DNA from: Flavobacterium sp. Root186
Lineage (GTDB): Bacteria > Bacteroidota > Bacteroidia > Flavobacteriales > Flavobacteriaceae
Assembly (NCBI RefSeq): GCF_001428525.1
Contig: NZ_LMHW01000010.1
Coordinates: 947,853-1,011,852, forward strand
Length of the DNA stretch: 64,000 bases
Direction: 5' to 3'
Shown here: one piece after another, positions 8,104-18,433 of the stretch
Layout: the number at the start of each line of letters is the position of its first letter
Numbering within the stretch: the first letter of the stretch is position 1
Notes under the pieces: model-generated
Told to the model about the DNA's origin: nothing
Database searches by the model: none
Seen by the model: only the letters and a program-made list of their open reading frames with translations
Program-made: the position numbers and the translations under genes

Positions 8104-11100
8104 TTATTTTAACCATTTTATCAAAGTTTCTTCGACAGTACCTTTCATAATTGGTTTTGAAATATAATCGTCCATTCCAGCGGAAATACATTTGTTGCGC
8201 TCTTCTTTTTCGGCACCGGCAGTTACGGCAATTATCGGAATATCTTTTCCCGTAGAAGTATTTCTAATGGCTTTTGTTGTTTCGTAGCCGTTCATAATTG
8301 GCATTTGAATATCCATAAAAACAAGCGTTGGATTAATACTTTCAAATTGTTTTACAGCTTCATAACCATTTTCACATTCAAAAATAAAAGCGTTATGATA
8401 CAGGTTTTTTACAATCGTTTTTAAGAGCAGCATGTTTACTTTATTGTCCTCAACAATTAAAAAACGTATGTTTTTGTTGTTTGCTTCATTAGGATTTTCA
8501 GGTACGGCTTGTAAGTTTTTTAATTCGGAATTATACTTTTCATTTATGCTTTGATTGCTGGTTTTTAAATTTAAATCGAAGAAAAAGTTACTTCCTTCAC
8601 CAATATTACTTTCAAGCTGTAATCGGCTTTCCATTAAGGCTAAAAGCTGATTGGATATTGTTAATCCTAAACCGGTTCCGCCAAATTTTCTTGTTGTAGA
8701 ACTATCTGCCTGCGAAAAGGCTTTAAAAATTTTCTTCTGATTTTTTTCCATAATTCCAATTCCGGTATCAAGCACAGAAAAACGTATGGTCGAAAAGTTA
8801 TTTTTTGTTTTTGATAAAACAGAAACATTCAATTTTATAGAGCCTTCATTAGTGAATTTTACCGCATTCGAAAGCAGATTAATCAGGATTTGTTTTATTC
8901 GAACAATATCTGTCCAAATATATTTAGGAACATCTTGATCTACATTGAGTTCCAGCTGCAGATTTTTTTGATTGGATTCAAAAACAATCAAATCGAAAAC
9001 CTGCCCAAGCACTTTTTTAATATCATACAAATCAATAAAAAGCTCCAATTTTCCGGCTTCAATTTTAGAAAAATCAAGAATATCATTGATGATCTCCAGC
9101 AGCGAGTGTGCTGATTGATTAATGGTGGTCATGTATTTTTCCTGAATTTCCTCTAATTCAGTTTTCATCAATAAATGAGTGAAACCAATGATTCCATTTA
9201 AAGGTGTTCTGATTTCATGCGACATATTGGCCAGAAAATCAGATTTTGATTTATTGGCCGCTTCTGCCAATTGTTTGGCTTTAATAGCGTCTTCGGTTTC
9301 TTTTTTATTGGTGATGTCAAAGTAAATTCCTCCCACAAATTCTATTTCGTCGCCTTTTTTAATAACGTCTCCAAATTCTTCAACCCAAATATATTCGCCC
9401 GTTTTTCTCTTAATTCGGTAAACATTATGTAAAGGCATTCCGTTTTGAAGATTATCAATTTGATTATTAATAACTTCATCGCGGTCTTCATGATGAATAA
9501 GAGATAAGAACGAAAGGTTATTTTCGATAAACTCAGCTTTAGAATATCCGGTTAAGTTTTGAATTTCGTCGTTTAGGAAAATTTTAGTCGAAAAGGCATC
9601 AAATTTTGATAAATAAACTGTTCCGGGAATATTGTTAGCGATTAATTTGAATTTTTCTTCGCTTTCAATAATCTTACTTTCGTTTCGGTTTCTTTCTAAT
9701 GCAGATGAAATATTATTGGCTAAAACCTGAAAGATATAAATTTCCTCTTCAGACCATTTTCGTTCTTTGGTACAATCATCAAAACCAATAAATCCGCTAA
9801 AAATGTCGTTGATGTATAACGGAAGAATTAAAATTGATTTTATTTCATTATTGATAAGCAATTGTTTAAAAAACTTATCTTCAAGCTTTCTGGTATAGGT
9901 ATTTACAATTCGTTTGTTTTTTGCCGCTTCAAAAATTTCTATTAAATTTTCTTCTGTCATATGGCGTAAAGGCGTGATTTGATGCGGAATTCCTTTTCGT
10001 GACCATTTGTATTTTTGAACAACAGTATTGGTTGTAAAGTCTCTTTCGTAATAAAACATATGATCTGCTTTTGAAGCTTTTCCAATTAAATCATACGTTT
10101 CCTGAAACATTTGTTCTGTAGATTTACTCAGCAAAAATTTCTCTGTACAAAGCGAAAGCGCCGATAAGAGCTGACTTTTAAATTCTAATCGGCGTTCAGT
10201 TTCCAAACGCATCTGCATCGAGATGGCCAGCGAAACAACATCAGAAATAGTTCTGGCATAATTGATATCTTCATTATCCCAATCTCTTTGTTCCTCTGTA
10301 CTTTCAAAACAAACAACACCAGCCAGTTGTCCGCTTAAAAAAATCGGAACATCCAGCATTGATTTAATTTTGTTTTTGGTAAAATAAAGTTTTTGAAATT
10401 CTGAAGTTTCTAATTTATTAAAAACGTCAGGAGCATTTATAATTGCTTTGTTTTTTAAGGTTTCAAAATAAATTGGGTACGATTCTTTATCGAGAATATT
10501 TTTATCTGTCAGGTTTTGATTGTCAATACTGTATAGGTTTTTACAAGTAATCAGGTCTCTATAATATTTCCAAAAACTCACTCTGTTAGATTTACTTACA
10601 GTCGAGGCTTCTTTTATAATATAATCGATAACAGTATTTAAATTATTATAAGTGCTAAAGTCGGTCGTTGATAATTTTTTAGTTGAATTGTTGTAAGCTT
10701 CGATTTTCTCAAGACGTCTTTTTTTCTCGTTTTCGGCATTTTTGATATCAGTAATATCTCTTGCAATTCCTGCAAAACCAATGGTTTGATCTAAATCATT
10801 TTTGCGAATGATGATCTTTTGCGAAATCCATAATTCCTGTCCGTTTTTCTTTAAAATAGGAAGTTCAATTATTGGGAATTTATTTCCGTTGCTTCCAAAA
10901 TTTTCATAAAAATCAACCGCACTCATAGAATACTTTTCATGAATGAAGTTTGAATAATGTTTTTGAATTATTTCATCTTCAGAATAGCCTAAAAGCGAAT
11001 ATGCAAATTCATTTATAAAAGTAAAATAACCGTCGGCATCAACTTCAAAAATAATATCTGTTGCCGTTTGAATTAAGTTTTTGTATTGATCCTGAACAAT

Positions 11101-12153
11101 AACCTGCTCGGTAACATCCTGACCAATACTTATAATTAAATCCTCAGAGAATTTTTTATCTTTCCACTGTATGTATTTATATTCTCCGTTTTTCGTTTTT
11201 AGTTTTCGGGTATAAATTTTATTTTCTTCATGATGTATTATAGAAATACTTTTGTCGTATTCGTCTCCTTTTGTAAGTTTCCAGAAATTTAGCCCCATAA
11301 CTTCTTCGGGCTGATAGCCTAAAATAGAGGTTACAGTTTCACTGCAAAATAAGATTTCGCCTTTTTGATCTGTTGCAATTGTCAATGAATTTCCTTTGTG
11401 TACAATTTCGTTTGCAAAGCGGAAATTGTCCCGATTATTTTGTAAAACGGCATATTTAACCTGATTAATAATAAAAATCAGGATGCAGAAATTAATTAAT
11501 AAAATAGAAGATTTTAGGGGAATTAATTGAAATGCAACTGTTAAGATGAGAAATGTAAAAACAAGAGAAACAAAAAACCAGTAAATTTTAATTGGTTTTA
11601 AAATGTTGTATGAAAAGAAAAACGAGATTAAAAAAACGATTATCGGGACAACATCTTCAGACAGGAAAACGATGTTGTAACAAACATAACTAATGTAAAT
11701 AAAGAAACTAAAAACAAAAATTTGCTGAATTTTATCTCTCAGCCATTTTATTTTGTCGGTTATTACATAAATAACAAGAACACAAAAACCAATTGAAACG
11801 TTTACGACCAGTAAACTTTTTGGCCTGATTTTAAAAATTTCATTTATGATTTCGATTACAATAACTGCAATTCCAAAAAATAAAATATAAAGCTGATATT
11901 CCCTTCCTGCAGTTTCTGCTTCTTTCTTTTTTTCAATGAAATTTCCAATTTTTGCTTTGATGCGAAAAAATTGATAGACCAAAAGTCCCAAAAAGCCCAG
12001 TAAAGAAAAACCGAGAACTATAAATTTGGGATTATTATAGAAAATAATGTCTGAATTGAAAACATACCAGTTTGTCATAATTGATTTCAGAGTATTGCCA
12101 GAACAGGTAATACCTGAAACCAATAGATTGAAAAAACTATAGTTTTCTACCAT
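8104..12153 (-). CDS. Hybrid sensor histidine kinase with PAS and GAF domains and a receiver
   Basis: A 1349-residue signalling protein. About seven membrane helices fill residues 40-235. Then come two PAS domains (about 245-350 and 355-475), two GAF domains (about 500-660 and 670-835) and a third PAS (about 845-965). The HisKA segment is SHEIRTPLNG with phospho-acceptor H979. The ATPase domain contains the N box and GTGLGLTIS, and a C-terminal receiver has D1281 in FMDIQMP. No separate regulator or HPt gene is adjacent, so output is by an unlinked partner or intramolecular. The ligand is not predictable from sequence. Confidence 0.93.
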   Translation of the reverse strand: MVENYSFFNLLVSGITCSGNTLKSIMTNWYVFNSDIIFYNNPKFIVLGFSLLGFLGLLVYQFFRIKAKIGNFIEKKKEAETAGREYQLYILFFGIAVIVIEIINEIFKIRPKSLLVVNVSIGFCVLVIYVITDKIKWLRDKIQQIFVFSFFIYISYVCYNIVFLSEDVVPIIVFLISFFFSYNILKPIKIYWFFVSLVFTFLILTVAFQLIPLKSSILLINFCILIFIINQVKYAVLQNNRDNFRFANEIVHKGNSLTIATDQKGEILFCSETVTSILGYQPEEVMGLNFWKLTKGDEYDKSISIIHHEENKIYTRKLKTKNGEYKYIQWKDKKFSEDLIISIGQDVTEQVIVQDQYKNLIQTATDIIFEVDADGYFTFINEFAYSLLGYSEDEIIQKHYSNFIHEKYSMSAVDFYENFGSNGNKFPIIELPILKKNGQELWISQKIIIRKNDLDQTIGFAGIARDITDIKNAENEKKRRLEKIEAYNNSTKKLSTTDFSTYNNLNTVIDYIIKEASTVSKSNRVSFWKYYRDLITCKNLYSIDNQNLTDKNILDKESYPIYFETLKNKAIINAPDVFNKLETSEFQKLYFTKNKIKSMLDVPIFLSGQLAGVVCFESTEEQRDWDNEDINYARTISDVVSLAISMQMRLETERRLEFKSQLLSALSLCTEKFLLSKSTEQMFQETYDLIGKASKADHMFYYERDFTTNTVVQKYKWSRKGIPHQITPLRHMTEENLIEIFEAAKNKRIVNTYTRKLEDKFFKQLLINNEIKSILILPLYINDIFSGFIGFDDCTKERKWSEEEIYIFQVLANNISSALERNRNESKIIESEEKFKLIANNIPGTVYLSKFDAFSTKIFLNDEIQNLTGYSKAEFIENNLSFLSLIHHEDRDEVINNQIDNLQNGMPLHNVYRIKRKTGEYIWVEEFGDVIKKGDEIEFVGGIYFDITNKKETEDAIKAKQLAEAANKSKSDFLANMSHEIRTPLNGIIGFTHLLMKTELEEIQEKYMTTINQSAHSLLEIINDILDFSKIEAGKLELFIDLYDIKKVLGQVFDLIVFESNQKNLQLELNVDQDVPKYIWTDIVRIKQILINLLSNAVKFTNEGSIKLNVSVLSKTKNNFSTIRFSVLDTGIGIMEKNQKKIFKAFSQADSSTTRKFGGTGLGLTISNQLLALMESRLQLESNIGEGSNFFFDLNLKTSNQSINEKYNSELKNLQAVPENPNEANNKNIRFLIVEDNKVNMLLLKTIVKNLYHNAFIFECENGYEAVKQFESINPTLVFMDIQMPIMNGYETTKAIRNTSTGKDIPIIAVTAGAEKEERNKCISAGMDDYISKPIMKGTVEETLIKWLK

Positions 12154-12244
12154 AGATTTTGGGATATGTTTGGTTTAGTAAATAGCAATTTAAGTACTAA
12201 TAACAGAGTTGGTTAAGCTCTTGAAATTTACTAGAACTTTGGTT

Positions 12245-13039
12245 TTATTCAAAATCCGATTTTCCAATTGAATCAATAGAATCTGCTTGTTCTTCTTCGG
12301 TAAAAATTGAAAAATAAGTAGCATATGTTACTGATGTATTGAATATAACTGTAAAAAGTAATCCGACACAACATGCAAAAAAGCCCACAAATGAGCCTAG
12401 AAATCCTATAACAAACAGAGCGAAAATTATTAATGGATTTTTACTTACAACAGTAATACTTGATTTAATAGCATCTATTGCATTTAATTTTCCAAAAACT
12501 ATTAACGGAATTGAAAAATAAGTAAAAAATGAAATCATTATTGATACTCCGCCGCCTAAGAACATTATTCCGGTACTTTCTAAAGCATATGAAATACCTG
12601 TACTTACAGTGGCTAACAGAAATGCTAAAGAAAATAATTGAAAAAAGTACGGTGCTTTATAATAGGTAAAAATTGTTGAAACATTAAATTCCTCGTCCTT
12701 ATCTGCACAGTCTGCCATTTTGAGAAACCCGGCTCCAAGCGGTGCAAATATTGCAGTTACTACTGCAATTGCAACAGTCGAAACTACTTGTTCGATGTAT
12801 GTGAGTTTTTGATTTTCAAGGTTTTTTATGAAATCTTCTGAGAGTACTTGTATACCATAAACTACAGTGGCTAATCCCATGATTACTATAAAAGCAATAA
12901 TTGAAAACACAAGAATTATCAACCCTGAATACAAAGCTATCTTTTTGTAATTTTCAAAGGCATAAGTAAAAACAGTAGAAAAGTCTATCGAATAGCCATC
13001 TTTTTTGATGTCCTCAATTTGTTCAAGTGTAGATTTCAT
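12245..13039 (-). CDS. Conserved integral membrane protein of unknown function
   Basis: A 264-residue hydrophobic protein has about six membrane helices, starting near residue 36 and ending near 245 (FVGFFACCVGLLFTVIF). Short charged termini are likely cytoplasmic (MKSTLEQIEDIKKDGYSIDF at the start). The overall look resembles DUF975/DUF4013-type membrane proteins of Bacteroidota, but I do not recognise a diagnostic motif. It sits alone between the hybrid kinase and aldehyde dehydrogenase. No function is assigned. Confidence 0.7.
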   Translation of the reverse strand: MKSTLEQIEDIKKDGYSIDFSTVFTYAFENYKKIALYSGLIILVFSIIAFIVIMGLATVVYGIQVLSEDFIKNLENQKLTYIEQVVSTVAIAVVTAIFAPLGAGFLKMADCADKDEEFNVSTIFTYYKAPYFFQLFSLAFLLATVSTGISYALESTGIMFLGGGVSIMISFFTYFSIPLIVFGKLNAIDAIKSSITVVSKNPLIIFALFVIGFLGSFVGFFACCVGLLFTVIFNTSVTYATYFSIFTEEEQADSIDSIGKSDFE

Positions 13040-13158
13040 TTTAAAAAGTAGAGTTGTTTTATATTCTTTGCCGTAATAAATTATTATTGACGTAAATATA
13101 ATATTTTAAATCAATTCCGAATAAAAATCTATAAATATTACGAAATTGTTTCCCTAAT

Positions 13159-14487
13159 TTAAAGCCAGTCTAAAATTCGTTTTATTGAAGCCAGTTTATC
13201 TTTGTAAGGCGCATAACGCATTGGCAGATCAAGCCAGTTTGCTTTTTTAACCATTGCTTTATGATGAGAAAAAATATCAAAGCTCAATTTGCCGTGATAT
13301 GCTCCAATTCCGCTGTGCCCAACACCTCCAAAAGGCAGCCTTTTATTAGAAAAATGAATTACTGTATCGTTTATGCAACCGCCTCCAAAAGAGTAATTTG
13401 CGATTAATTTTTTGGCAAACGATTTGTTTTCACTGAAAATATAAAATGCGAGAGGTTTTTCGTACTTGCTAATCACATTATGAATATCGGCTTCGGTTTC
13501 ATAAATTAAAATTGGTAAAATTGGACCAAAGATTTCTTCCTTCATAACGGCACTGTCCAGGCTTGGTTCTTCAATTAAAGTAGGAGAAATATACAGTTTG
13601 TCAGCATTTGTTTCTCCTCCAAAAATTACTTTTTCATGCTCAATCATTTGATCTAAACGTACCCAGTTTTTGGTATTTACTATTCGTGCAAAATCTGGCG
13701 ATTTGTCTATTTTTTTACCGTATGCTTTTACAATTTCTTCCATTAAAAAGGTGATGAAATTGACTTTCATGTTTTTTTGAATCAAAACATAATCCGGAGC
13801 GATGCAGGTTTGTCCTGCATTTATAAATTTTCCCCACACAATTCGTTTTGCTGCCAGTTTTAAATTGGCAGTTTCATCAATAACACAGGGATTTTTTCCG
13901 CCTAATTCAAGTGTAACAGGAGTTAAGTTTTCGGCTGCGGCCTTTGCAACGATTTTTCCAACAGCAACACTTCCCGTAAAGAAAATATAGTCCCAGCGCT
14001 GTGCCAGTAATTTGTTTGAAACTTCGACACCTCCTTCAAAAACTTCAACGTGGCTGATATGAAAAGTTTTTTCAATGATTTTAGCAATGATGGAAGAAGT
14101 GTGCGGAGTAAGTTCCGAAGGTTTTAAAACGACTCTATTTCCGGCAGCGACGGCAGAAATTAACGGACACAAAGCCAATTGAAACGGATAATTCCACGGA
14201 GCAATTACCAAAACATTTCCGTAAGGTTCTTTATAAATATAATCTGAAGAAGGAAAATTAAGGATAGAAGGGAAGACACGTTTTGGTTTGGCCCAGGAAT
14301 TAAGGTTTTTAATAGTATCTTTTAATTCCGAAATAACATAATTCGTCTCCGTTAAAACAGCTTCAAATTCAGGCTTTTTAAAATCATCGTACAAAGCTTT
14401 TACAATTAAATCTTCGCTTTTTTGAATGTTATATAATAACTTTTTCAGCGTTTCTTTTCTGTAACCAATGTCTTTTTTATAGTCCAT
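13159..14487 (-). CDS. Aldehyde dehydrogenase, class 3 type
   Basis: This 442-residue NAD(P)-dependent aldehyde dehydrogenase has the motifs IAPWNYPF, VLKPSEL, the nucleotide-binding FFTGSVAVGK, LELGGKNP with general-base E194, and GQTCIAPDY with catalytic C228. The C-terminus SFDIFSHHKAMVKK is typical of the ALDH3 branch, whose members oxidise medium- and long-chain fatty aldehydes. The start is fixed by an in-frame stop 11 codons upstream of the chosen ATG. The neighbours give no pathway; lipid aldehyde detoxification is the family-based guess. Confidence 0.9.
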   Translation of the reverse strand: MDYKKDIGYRKETLKKLLYNIQKSEDLIVKALYDDFKKPEFEAVLTETNYVISELKDTIKNLNSWAKPKRVFPSILNFPSSDYIYKEPYGNVLVIAPWNYPFQLALCPLISAVAAGNRVVLKPSELTPHTSSIIAKIIEKTFHISHVEVFEGGVEVSNKLLAQRWDYIFFTGSVAVGKIVAKAAAENLTPVTLELGGKNPCVIDETANLKLAAKRIVWGKFINAGQTCIAPDYVLIQKNMKVNFITFLMEEIVKAYGKKIDKSPDFARIVNTKNWVRLDQMIEHEKVIFGGETNADKLYISPTLIEEPSLDSAVMKEEIFGPILPILIYETEADIHNVISKYEKPLAFYIFSENKSFAKKLIANYSFGGGCINDTVIHFSNKRLPFGGVGHSGIGAYHGKLSFDIFSHHKAMVKKANWLDLPMRYAPYKDKLASIKRILDWL

Positions 14488-14563
14488 TTTATGATCAGCT
14501 TGTTTTTTAGGATATGCAAGTTAATCGATAAAAATTAAAAAATTAACAATTTAATCATAAAAA

Positions 14564-15253
14564 TCAGACGGCATTCCAAATCGTTTCATCTGGAGTTGGA
14601 GCAATGATTGTGATGTTTTCTTTTGAAACAGGATGAACAAAAACTAGTTTTCTGGCATGAAGATGAATTCCTCCGTCAGGATTGCTTCTATCGGCACCAT
14701 ATTTTAAATCGCCTTTTATAGGAGACCCAATAGCAGACAACTGCGCGCGAATTTGATGATGACGTCCCGTATGAAGATTGATTTCCAAAGCAGTATAATT
14801 TTGAAGTTCTTTAATTATTTTATAATCCAGACTCGCTAGTTTGCTGTCCGGAACTTCTTTTAAATGCGCTTTCGAAGTATTGTTTTTTTCGTTTCTTTTT
14901 AAATAATGAACCAATTTAGCACTAGCTTCAACTGGTTTGTTCTTGACAACTGCCCAATATGTTTTTTTAGTTTCACGATTACTGAACAGTTCATTCATTC
15001 GCGTTAATGCTTTACTTGTTCTCGCAAAAACCACGATTCCGGTTGTTGGCCGATCTAAACGATGAATTACGCCTAGAAAAACATCGCCAGGTTTATTGTA
15101 TTTGTCTTTTATGTATTCTTTTACAACATCAGATAAAGGTTTATCTCCCGTTTTATCACCTTGTACAATATCACCAACACGTTTATTGACAACAATGATG
15201 TGGTTGTCTTCATGCAAGATTTGGAGATTATTTTTATCAGAAAGAATTTTCAT
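14564..15253 (-). CDS. RluA-family pseudouridine synthase
   Basis: This 229-residue enzyme carries the RluA-family catalytic motif HRLDRPTTG at 64-72, with D67 as the nucleophile. The later motif NLHTGRHHQIRAQL is also present. It lacks the N-terminal S4 RNA-binding domain found in RluC/RluD, and so resembles the short RluA/TruC-like branch. It isomerises uridines in rRNA or tRNA; which site cannot be told. The next gene upstream in transcription order is the four-helix-bundle gene, then panB. Confidence 0.88.
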   Translation of the reverse strand: MKILSDKNNLQILHEDNHIIVVNKRVGDIVQGDKTGDKPLSDVVKEYIKDKYNKPGDVFLGVIHRLDRPTTGIVVFARTSKALTRMNELFSNRETKKTYWAVVKNKPVEASAKLVHYLKRNEKNNTSKAHLKEVPDSKLASLDYKIIKELQNYTALEINLHTGRHHQIRAQLSAIGSPIKGDLKYGADRSNPDGGIHLHARKLVFVHPVSKENITIIAPTPDETIWNAV

Positions 15254-15254
15254 T

Positions 15255-15312
15255 TTAGACTGGCTTAGATTTTTAGATTTTAGACTTCTTAGACTGGATT
15301 TTTTTTAGATAA
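15255..15312. repeat. ttagac word repeats, left flank of the four-helix-bundle gene
   Basis: Short copies of TTAGA(C) are iterated, including TTAGACTTCTTAGA at 15282-15295. The identical 14-mer recurs on the other side of the small gene at 15693-15706. Confidence 0.65.
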
Positions 15313-15315
15313 ATT

Positions 15316-15666
15316 TTACAGTAAGGTTGTTCTAAATCTTGATGTCATTTTTGTTATTTCTTCGAGTAGATTTATTTTTTCGATTGTGTTTTCTTCATTT
15401 ATGAATCCTAAATCAGAAGAAATTAAAAGTTGTGTTTCTACTTCGTAAGCTGAACCAATCGCAATTTCTAAAAAGCGGGCAAAATCTTTATTAGAATTCC
15501 TTGAAGAGCCTTCGGCAATATTTGAGGGTATTGATACAGAAGCTCGTCGTAATTGATTGATTATCCCAAATTTTTCTTCACTAGGAAAGGAGGCCGTTAT
15601 ATTATAAATTTTGGAACAAAACAATCTGCTTTTTTTCCAAATTAAAAGCTCTTTAAATTGATGCAT
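15316..15666 (-). CDS. Four helix bundle protein of the 23S rRNA intervening-sequence (IVS) family
   Basis: A 116-residue protein has family-typical features: KELLIWKKSRLF near the start, INQLRRASVSIPSNIAEGS in the middle and FARFLEIAIGSAYEVETQLL later. These proteins form a helical bundle and were first noticed inside rRNA intervening sequences; their biochemical role is unknown. Here the gene is not in an rRNA operon. It lies between rluA-type and panB genes and is flanked on both sides by the same word repeats, which suggests it arrived as a small unit. Confidence 0.87.
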   Translation of the reverse strand: MHQFKELLIWKKSRLFCSKIYNITASFPSEEKFGIINQLRRASVSIPSNIAEGSSRNSNKDFARFLEIAIGSAYEVETQLLISSDLGFINEENTIEKINLLEEITKMTSRFRTTLL

Positions 15667-15682
15667 TCTATATTAGTTAGTT

Positions 15683-15770
15683 TTTAGACAGCTTAGACTT
15701 CTTAGATAGTAAAAAATTAAATTAAAAAATCTAAGAAGTCTAAAATCTAAGGAGTCTAAGCAAGTCTAAC
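15683..15770. repeat. ttagac word hairpin, right flank of the four-helix-bundle gene
   Basis: TTAGACTTCTTAGA (15693-15706) and its exact reverse complement (15730-15743) make a 14-bp perfect stem around an AT-rich 23-base loop. More taag/tcta words follow up to the panB stop. It may serve as the panB terminator. Confidence 0.7.
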
Positions 15771-16589
15771 TTAATATTGTTCTTTCTCGTTAGGAAAATC
15801 ACTAGACTTAACATCAGCAGCGTATTGACCAATCGCTTTTGTCATTTCTTCATATAAGTTTAAATAACGGCGCAAGAAACGCGGACTGAATTCATTATTC
15901 ATTCCTAACATATCATGGATTACCAAAACCTGTCCGTCAACACCGCCTCCTGCACCAATTCCGATAACTGGAATCGAAATGCTTTTAGCTACTTTTTCGG
16001 CTAAATCAGCAGGTATTTTTTCAAGAACAACACCAAAACAGCCTATTTTTTCAAGCATTTTAGCATCTTCAATTAATTTTTCAGCTTCTTCTTCTTCTTT
16101 TGCACGAACGCTGTACGTTCCGAATTTATAGATAGACTGAGGTGTTAAACCTAAATGTCCCATAACCGGAATTCCTGCGTTTAATATTTTTTTGATAGAT
16201 TCTTTAATTTCTTTTCCACCTTCAAGTTTTACAGCATGTCCGCCGCTTTCTTTCATAATTCTGATAGCAGAACGCAAAGCTTCTTTAGGATCAGACTGGT
16301 AACTTCCAAAAGGTAAATCAACCACAACCAAACCTCTTTCTACAGCACGAACTACAGACGAAGCGTGATAAATCATTTGATCTAAAGTGATTGGCAGAGT
16401 CGTTTCGTGACCCGCCATAACATTTGATGCCGAATCTCCCACCAAAATCACATCGACTCCTGCGGTATCAACAATTTTAGCCATTGTATAATCATACGCC
16501 GTAAGCATAGAGATTTTTTCTCCGTTGCTTTTCATTTCAATTAATGACTTTGTTGTGATTCTTTTATAATCTTTTTTTGCTACTGACAT
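15771..16589 (-). CDS. panB: 3-methyl-2-oxobutanoate hydroxymethyltransferase
   Basis: The 272-residue enzyme transfers a hydroxymethyl group from methylene-tetrahydrofolate to ketoisovalerate, the first committed step of pantothenate synthesis. Family motifs seen are [26 protein letters not shown] with the metal-binding aspartate near 52, [20 protein letters not shown] and [11 protein letters not shown] start at MSVAKKDYK; the ORF is open 19 codons further upstream, but that part is not family sequence. The other pan genes are elsewhere. Confidence 0.93.
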   Translation of the reverse strand: MSVAKKDYKRITTKSLIEMKSNGEKISMLTAYDYTMAKIVDTAGVDVILVGDSASNVMAGHETTLPITLDQMIYHASSVVRAVERGLVVVDLPFGSYQSDPKEALRSAIRIMKESGGHAVKLEGGKEIKESIKKILNAGIPVMGHLGLTPQSIYKFGTYSVRAKEEEEAEKLIEDAKMLEKIGCFGVVLEKIPADLAEKVAKSISIPVIGIGAGGGVDGQVLVIHDMLGMNNEFSPRFLRRYLNLYEEMTKAIGQYAADVKSSDFPNEKEQY

Positions 16590-16639
16590 TTTATTTTTTT
16601 TTGATAATGTAAAAGTATTGAATAATTGTAAAAGGGGAA

Positions 16640-16804
16640 TCAGCAATAAAAGAATATTTCGACAGAAAAAAGCTTTCCATCTTTGAACTCTATTCTGAAT
16701 TGACTGTCTTCCATAAAGATAGAATATTTATGAGGCGATTTTATGGAAGCTTCGATATAAGTTCCATATTTTTCAATTTTTTCAATGAAAGCTTTTTCGG
16801 ACAC
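16640..16804 (-). pseudogene. Possible small gene or gene remnant upstream of panB
   Basis: An open frame ends in TGA at 16640-16642. It encodes a protein-like stretch of about 55 residues containing AFIEKIEKYGTYIEAS and [16 protein letters not shown]. There is no ATG at a sensible place. A GTG at 16802-16804 would give about 54 residues, and upstream the frame runs into the repeat at 16829. Composition looks coding, but I recognise no family. Either a tiny GTG-started gene or the 3' end of a gene cut by the repeat. Confidence 0.35.
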
Positions 16805-16828
16805 TGAATTAAGTCGATTTGATTTTTT

Positions 16829-16976
16829 TTGCCACAGATTAAAAGGATTAAAAGGATTTTCACAAACCTTTTATTTTACGCAGATTAAAAAAAGCAGATT
16901 TAATTTTAAATAAAATCTGCTTAAATCTGCAGAATCTGCGTGAAAAAATCATTTTAATCCTTTTAATCTGTGGCAA
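16829..16976. repeat. Nested inverted repeat, CACAGATTAAAAGGATTAAAA type
   Basis: The outer arms (16829-16853 and 16952-16976) are perfect 25-base reverse complements beginning TTGCCACAGATT. Inside them a second pair is built on CGCAGATT/AATCTGCG and AAGCAGATTTAA/TTAAATCTGC. It lies 3' of the serine dehydratase gene. The outer arm matches the repeat at 4280. No gene is present. Confidence 0.85.
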
Positions 16977-16986
16977 GCAAATATTT

Positions 16987-18414
16987 TTAGCAATCAGCCA
17001 TGTTTACCGCTATGGCAAGTCCGCCTTCTGAGGTTTCTTTGTACTTAGAATTCATGTCTTTTGCCGTTTGCCACATGGTATTGATTACTTTATCTAACGG
17101 TACTTTAGCATTTTTAGAATCGGTTTCAAGAGCTAATTCGGCAGCATTTATGGCTTTTATGGCACCCATTGTATTTCTCTCGATACACGGAATCTGAACT
17201 AAACCGCCAATTGGGTCGCAGGTTAAACCTAAATGATGTTCCATGGCAATTTCTGCCGCCATTAAAACCTGAGCAGGAGTACCGCCCATTAATTCGCAAA
17301 GTGCCGCCGCCGCCATCGATGACGAAACGCCAATCTCTGCCTGACAACCACCCATTGCGGCAGAAATAGTAGATCCTTTTTTAAAGATACTTCCAATTTC
17401 TCCGGCAACCATCAAAAATTGTTTGATTTCTTTTTCGCCCGCATTATGGTTTTCAATTACCAGATAATACATTAAAACTGCCGGAATAACGCCGGCACTT
17501 CCGTTTGTTGGAGCTGTAACTACTCGACCTAAAGAAGCATTTACCTCATTTACAGCCAATGCAAAACAGCTTACCCATTTTAGAATCTGACGAAATTTTA
17601 CTTCCGTTTTTCTGATTTCTTCCAGCCACGACTGCGGATCAGTATAATTTGAAAGTCCAATTAAATTTTGGTGCATATCAAAAGCTCTTCTGCGAACGTG
17701 TAATCCGCCCGGAAGAATTCCTCCGGTATGACAGCCAATGTACATACATTCAAGCATTGTATTCCAAATACGCATTAACTCTGAATGAATTTCCTCTTCA
17801 GAACGCATTGATTTTTCGTTTTCGTAAACAATCTCCGAAATCGATTTGTTTTCAGAAACGGTATAATTTAAAAGCTCAACCGCATTTTGAATTGGAAACG
17901 GGAAAGCACATTTTATAACTTCTTTGATTTTGGCATTTTCACGCTCTTCTTTTACGACGAAACCGCCGCCGATAGAATAAAAAGTAGATTCGTATTCAGA
18001 ATCATCATTTTTATACGCCGTAAATTTTAATCCATTTGCATGGAAAGGAAGAAAATCTTTATTGAAAACAATATCTTGAAGAAAATAAAATGGAATTTTA
18101 TGTTCACTTGCGAGATTGATCTCGTTTGTATCTTCAATAGTTTTAATGATTCCGGCAATATTCTCAACCGGAATATATTCAGGATCCTGACCGCTTAGAC
18201 CCAGCATAACAGATAAGTCAGTCGCATGGCCTTTTCCGGTTAAGGAAAGTGAGCCGTATAAATCGACTTTTACACGTTTAACCTGATCTAAAATTGATTC
18301 GTTTTTTAACTCTTCTAAAAAACGTTCGGCGGCTCTCCACGGACCTAAAGTATGTGAGCTCGAAGGACCAACGCCAATTTTAAGCATATCAAAAACAGAG
18401 ATACATTCTTCCAT
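16987..18414 (-). CDS. sdaA: L-serine ammonia-lyase, iron-sulfur dependent, single chain
   Basis: A 475-residue L-serine dehydratase deaminates serine to pyruvate and ammonia using a labile [4Fe-4S] cluster. The N-terminal beta domain has the SSSHTLGP substrate loop at 18-25. The catalytic domain shows [46 protein letters not shown] and [14 protein letters not shown], which hold the cluster cysteines. The single-chain layout equals the fused E. coli type rather than split alpha and beta subunits. It is divergent from the antiporter. Confidence 0.93.
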   Translation of the reverse strand: MEECISVFDMLKIGVGPSSSHTLGPWRAAERFLEELKNESILDQVKRVKVDLYGSLSLTGKGHATDLSVMLGLSGQDPEYIPVENIAGIIKTIEDTNEINLASEHKIPFYFLQDIVFNKDFLPFHANGLKFTAYKNDDSEYESTFYSIGGGFVVKEERENAKIKEVIKCAFPFPIQNAVELLNYTVSENKSISEIVYENEKSMRSEEEIHSELMRIWNTMLECMYIGCHTGGILPGGLHVRRRAFDMHQNLIGLSNYTDPQSWLEEIRKTEVKFRQILKWVSCFALAVNEVNASLGRVVTAPTNGSAGVIPAVLMYYLVIENHNAGEKEIKQFLMVAGEIGSIFKKGSTISAAMGGCQAEIGVSSSMAAAALCELMGGTPAQVLMAAEIAMEHHLGLTCDPIGGLVQIPCIERNTMGAIKAINAAELALETDSKNAKVPLDKVINTMWQTAKDMNSKYKETSEGGLAIAVNMADC

Positions 18415-18433
18415 TGTTCAATTTTTGTTAAGA

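Noticed and set aside
16590..16646. N-terminal extension of panB by 19 residues
   Set aside because: The extension has no family similarity. The Met at 16589 begins the conserved protein.
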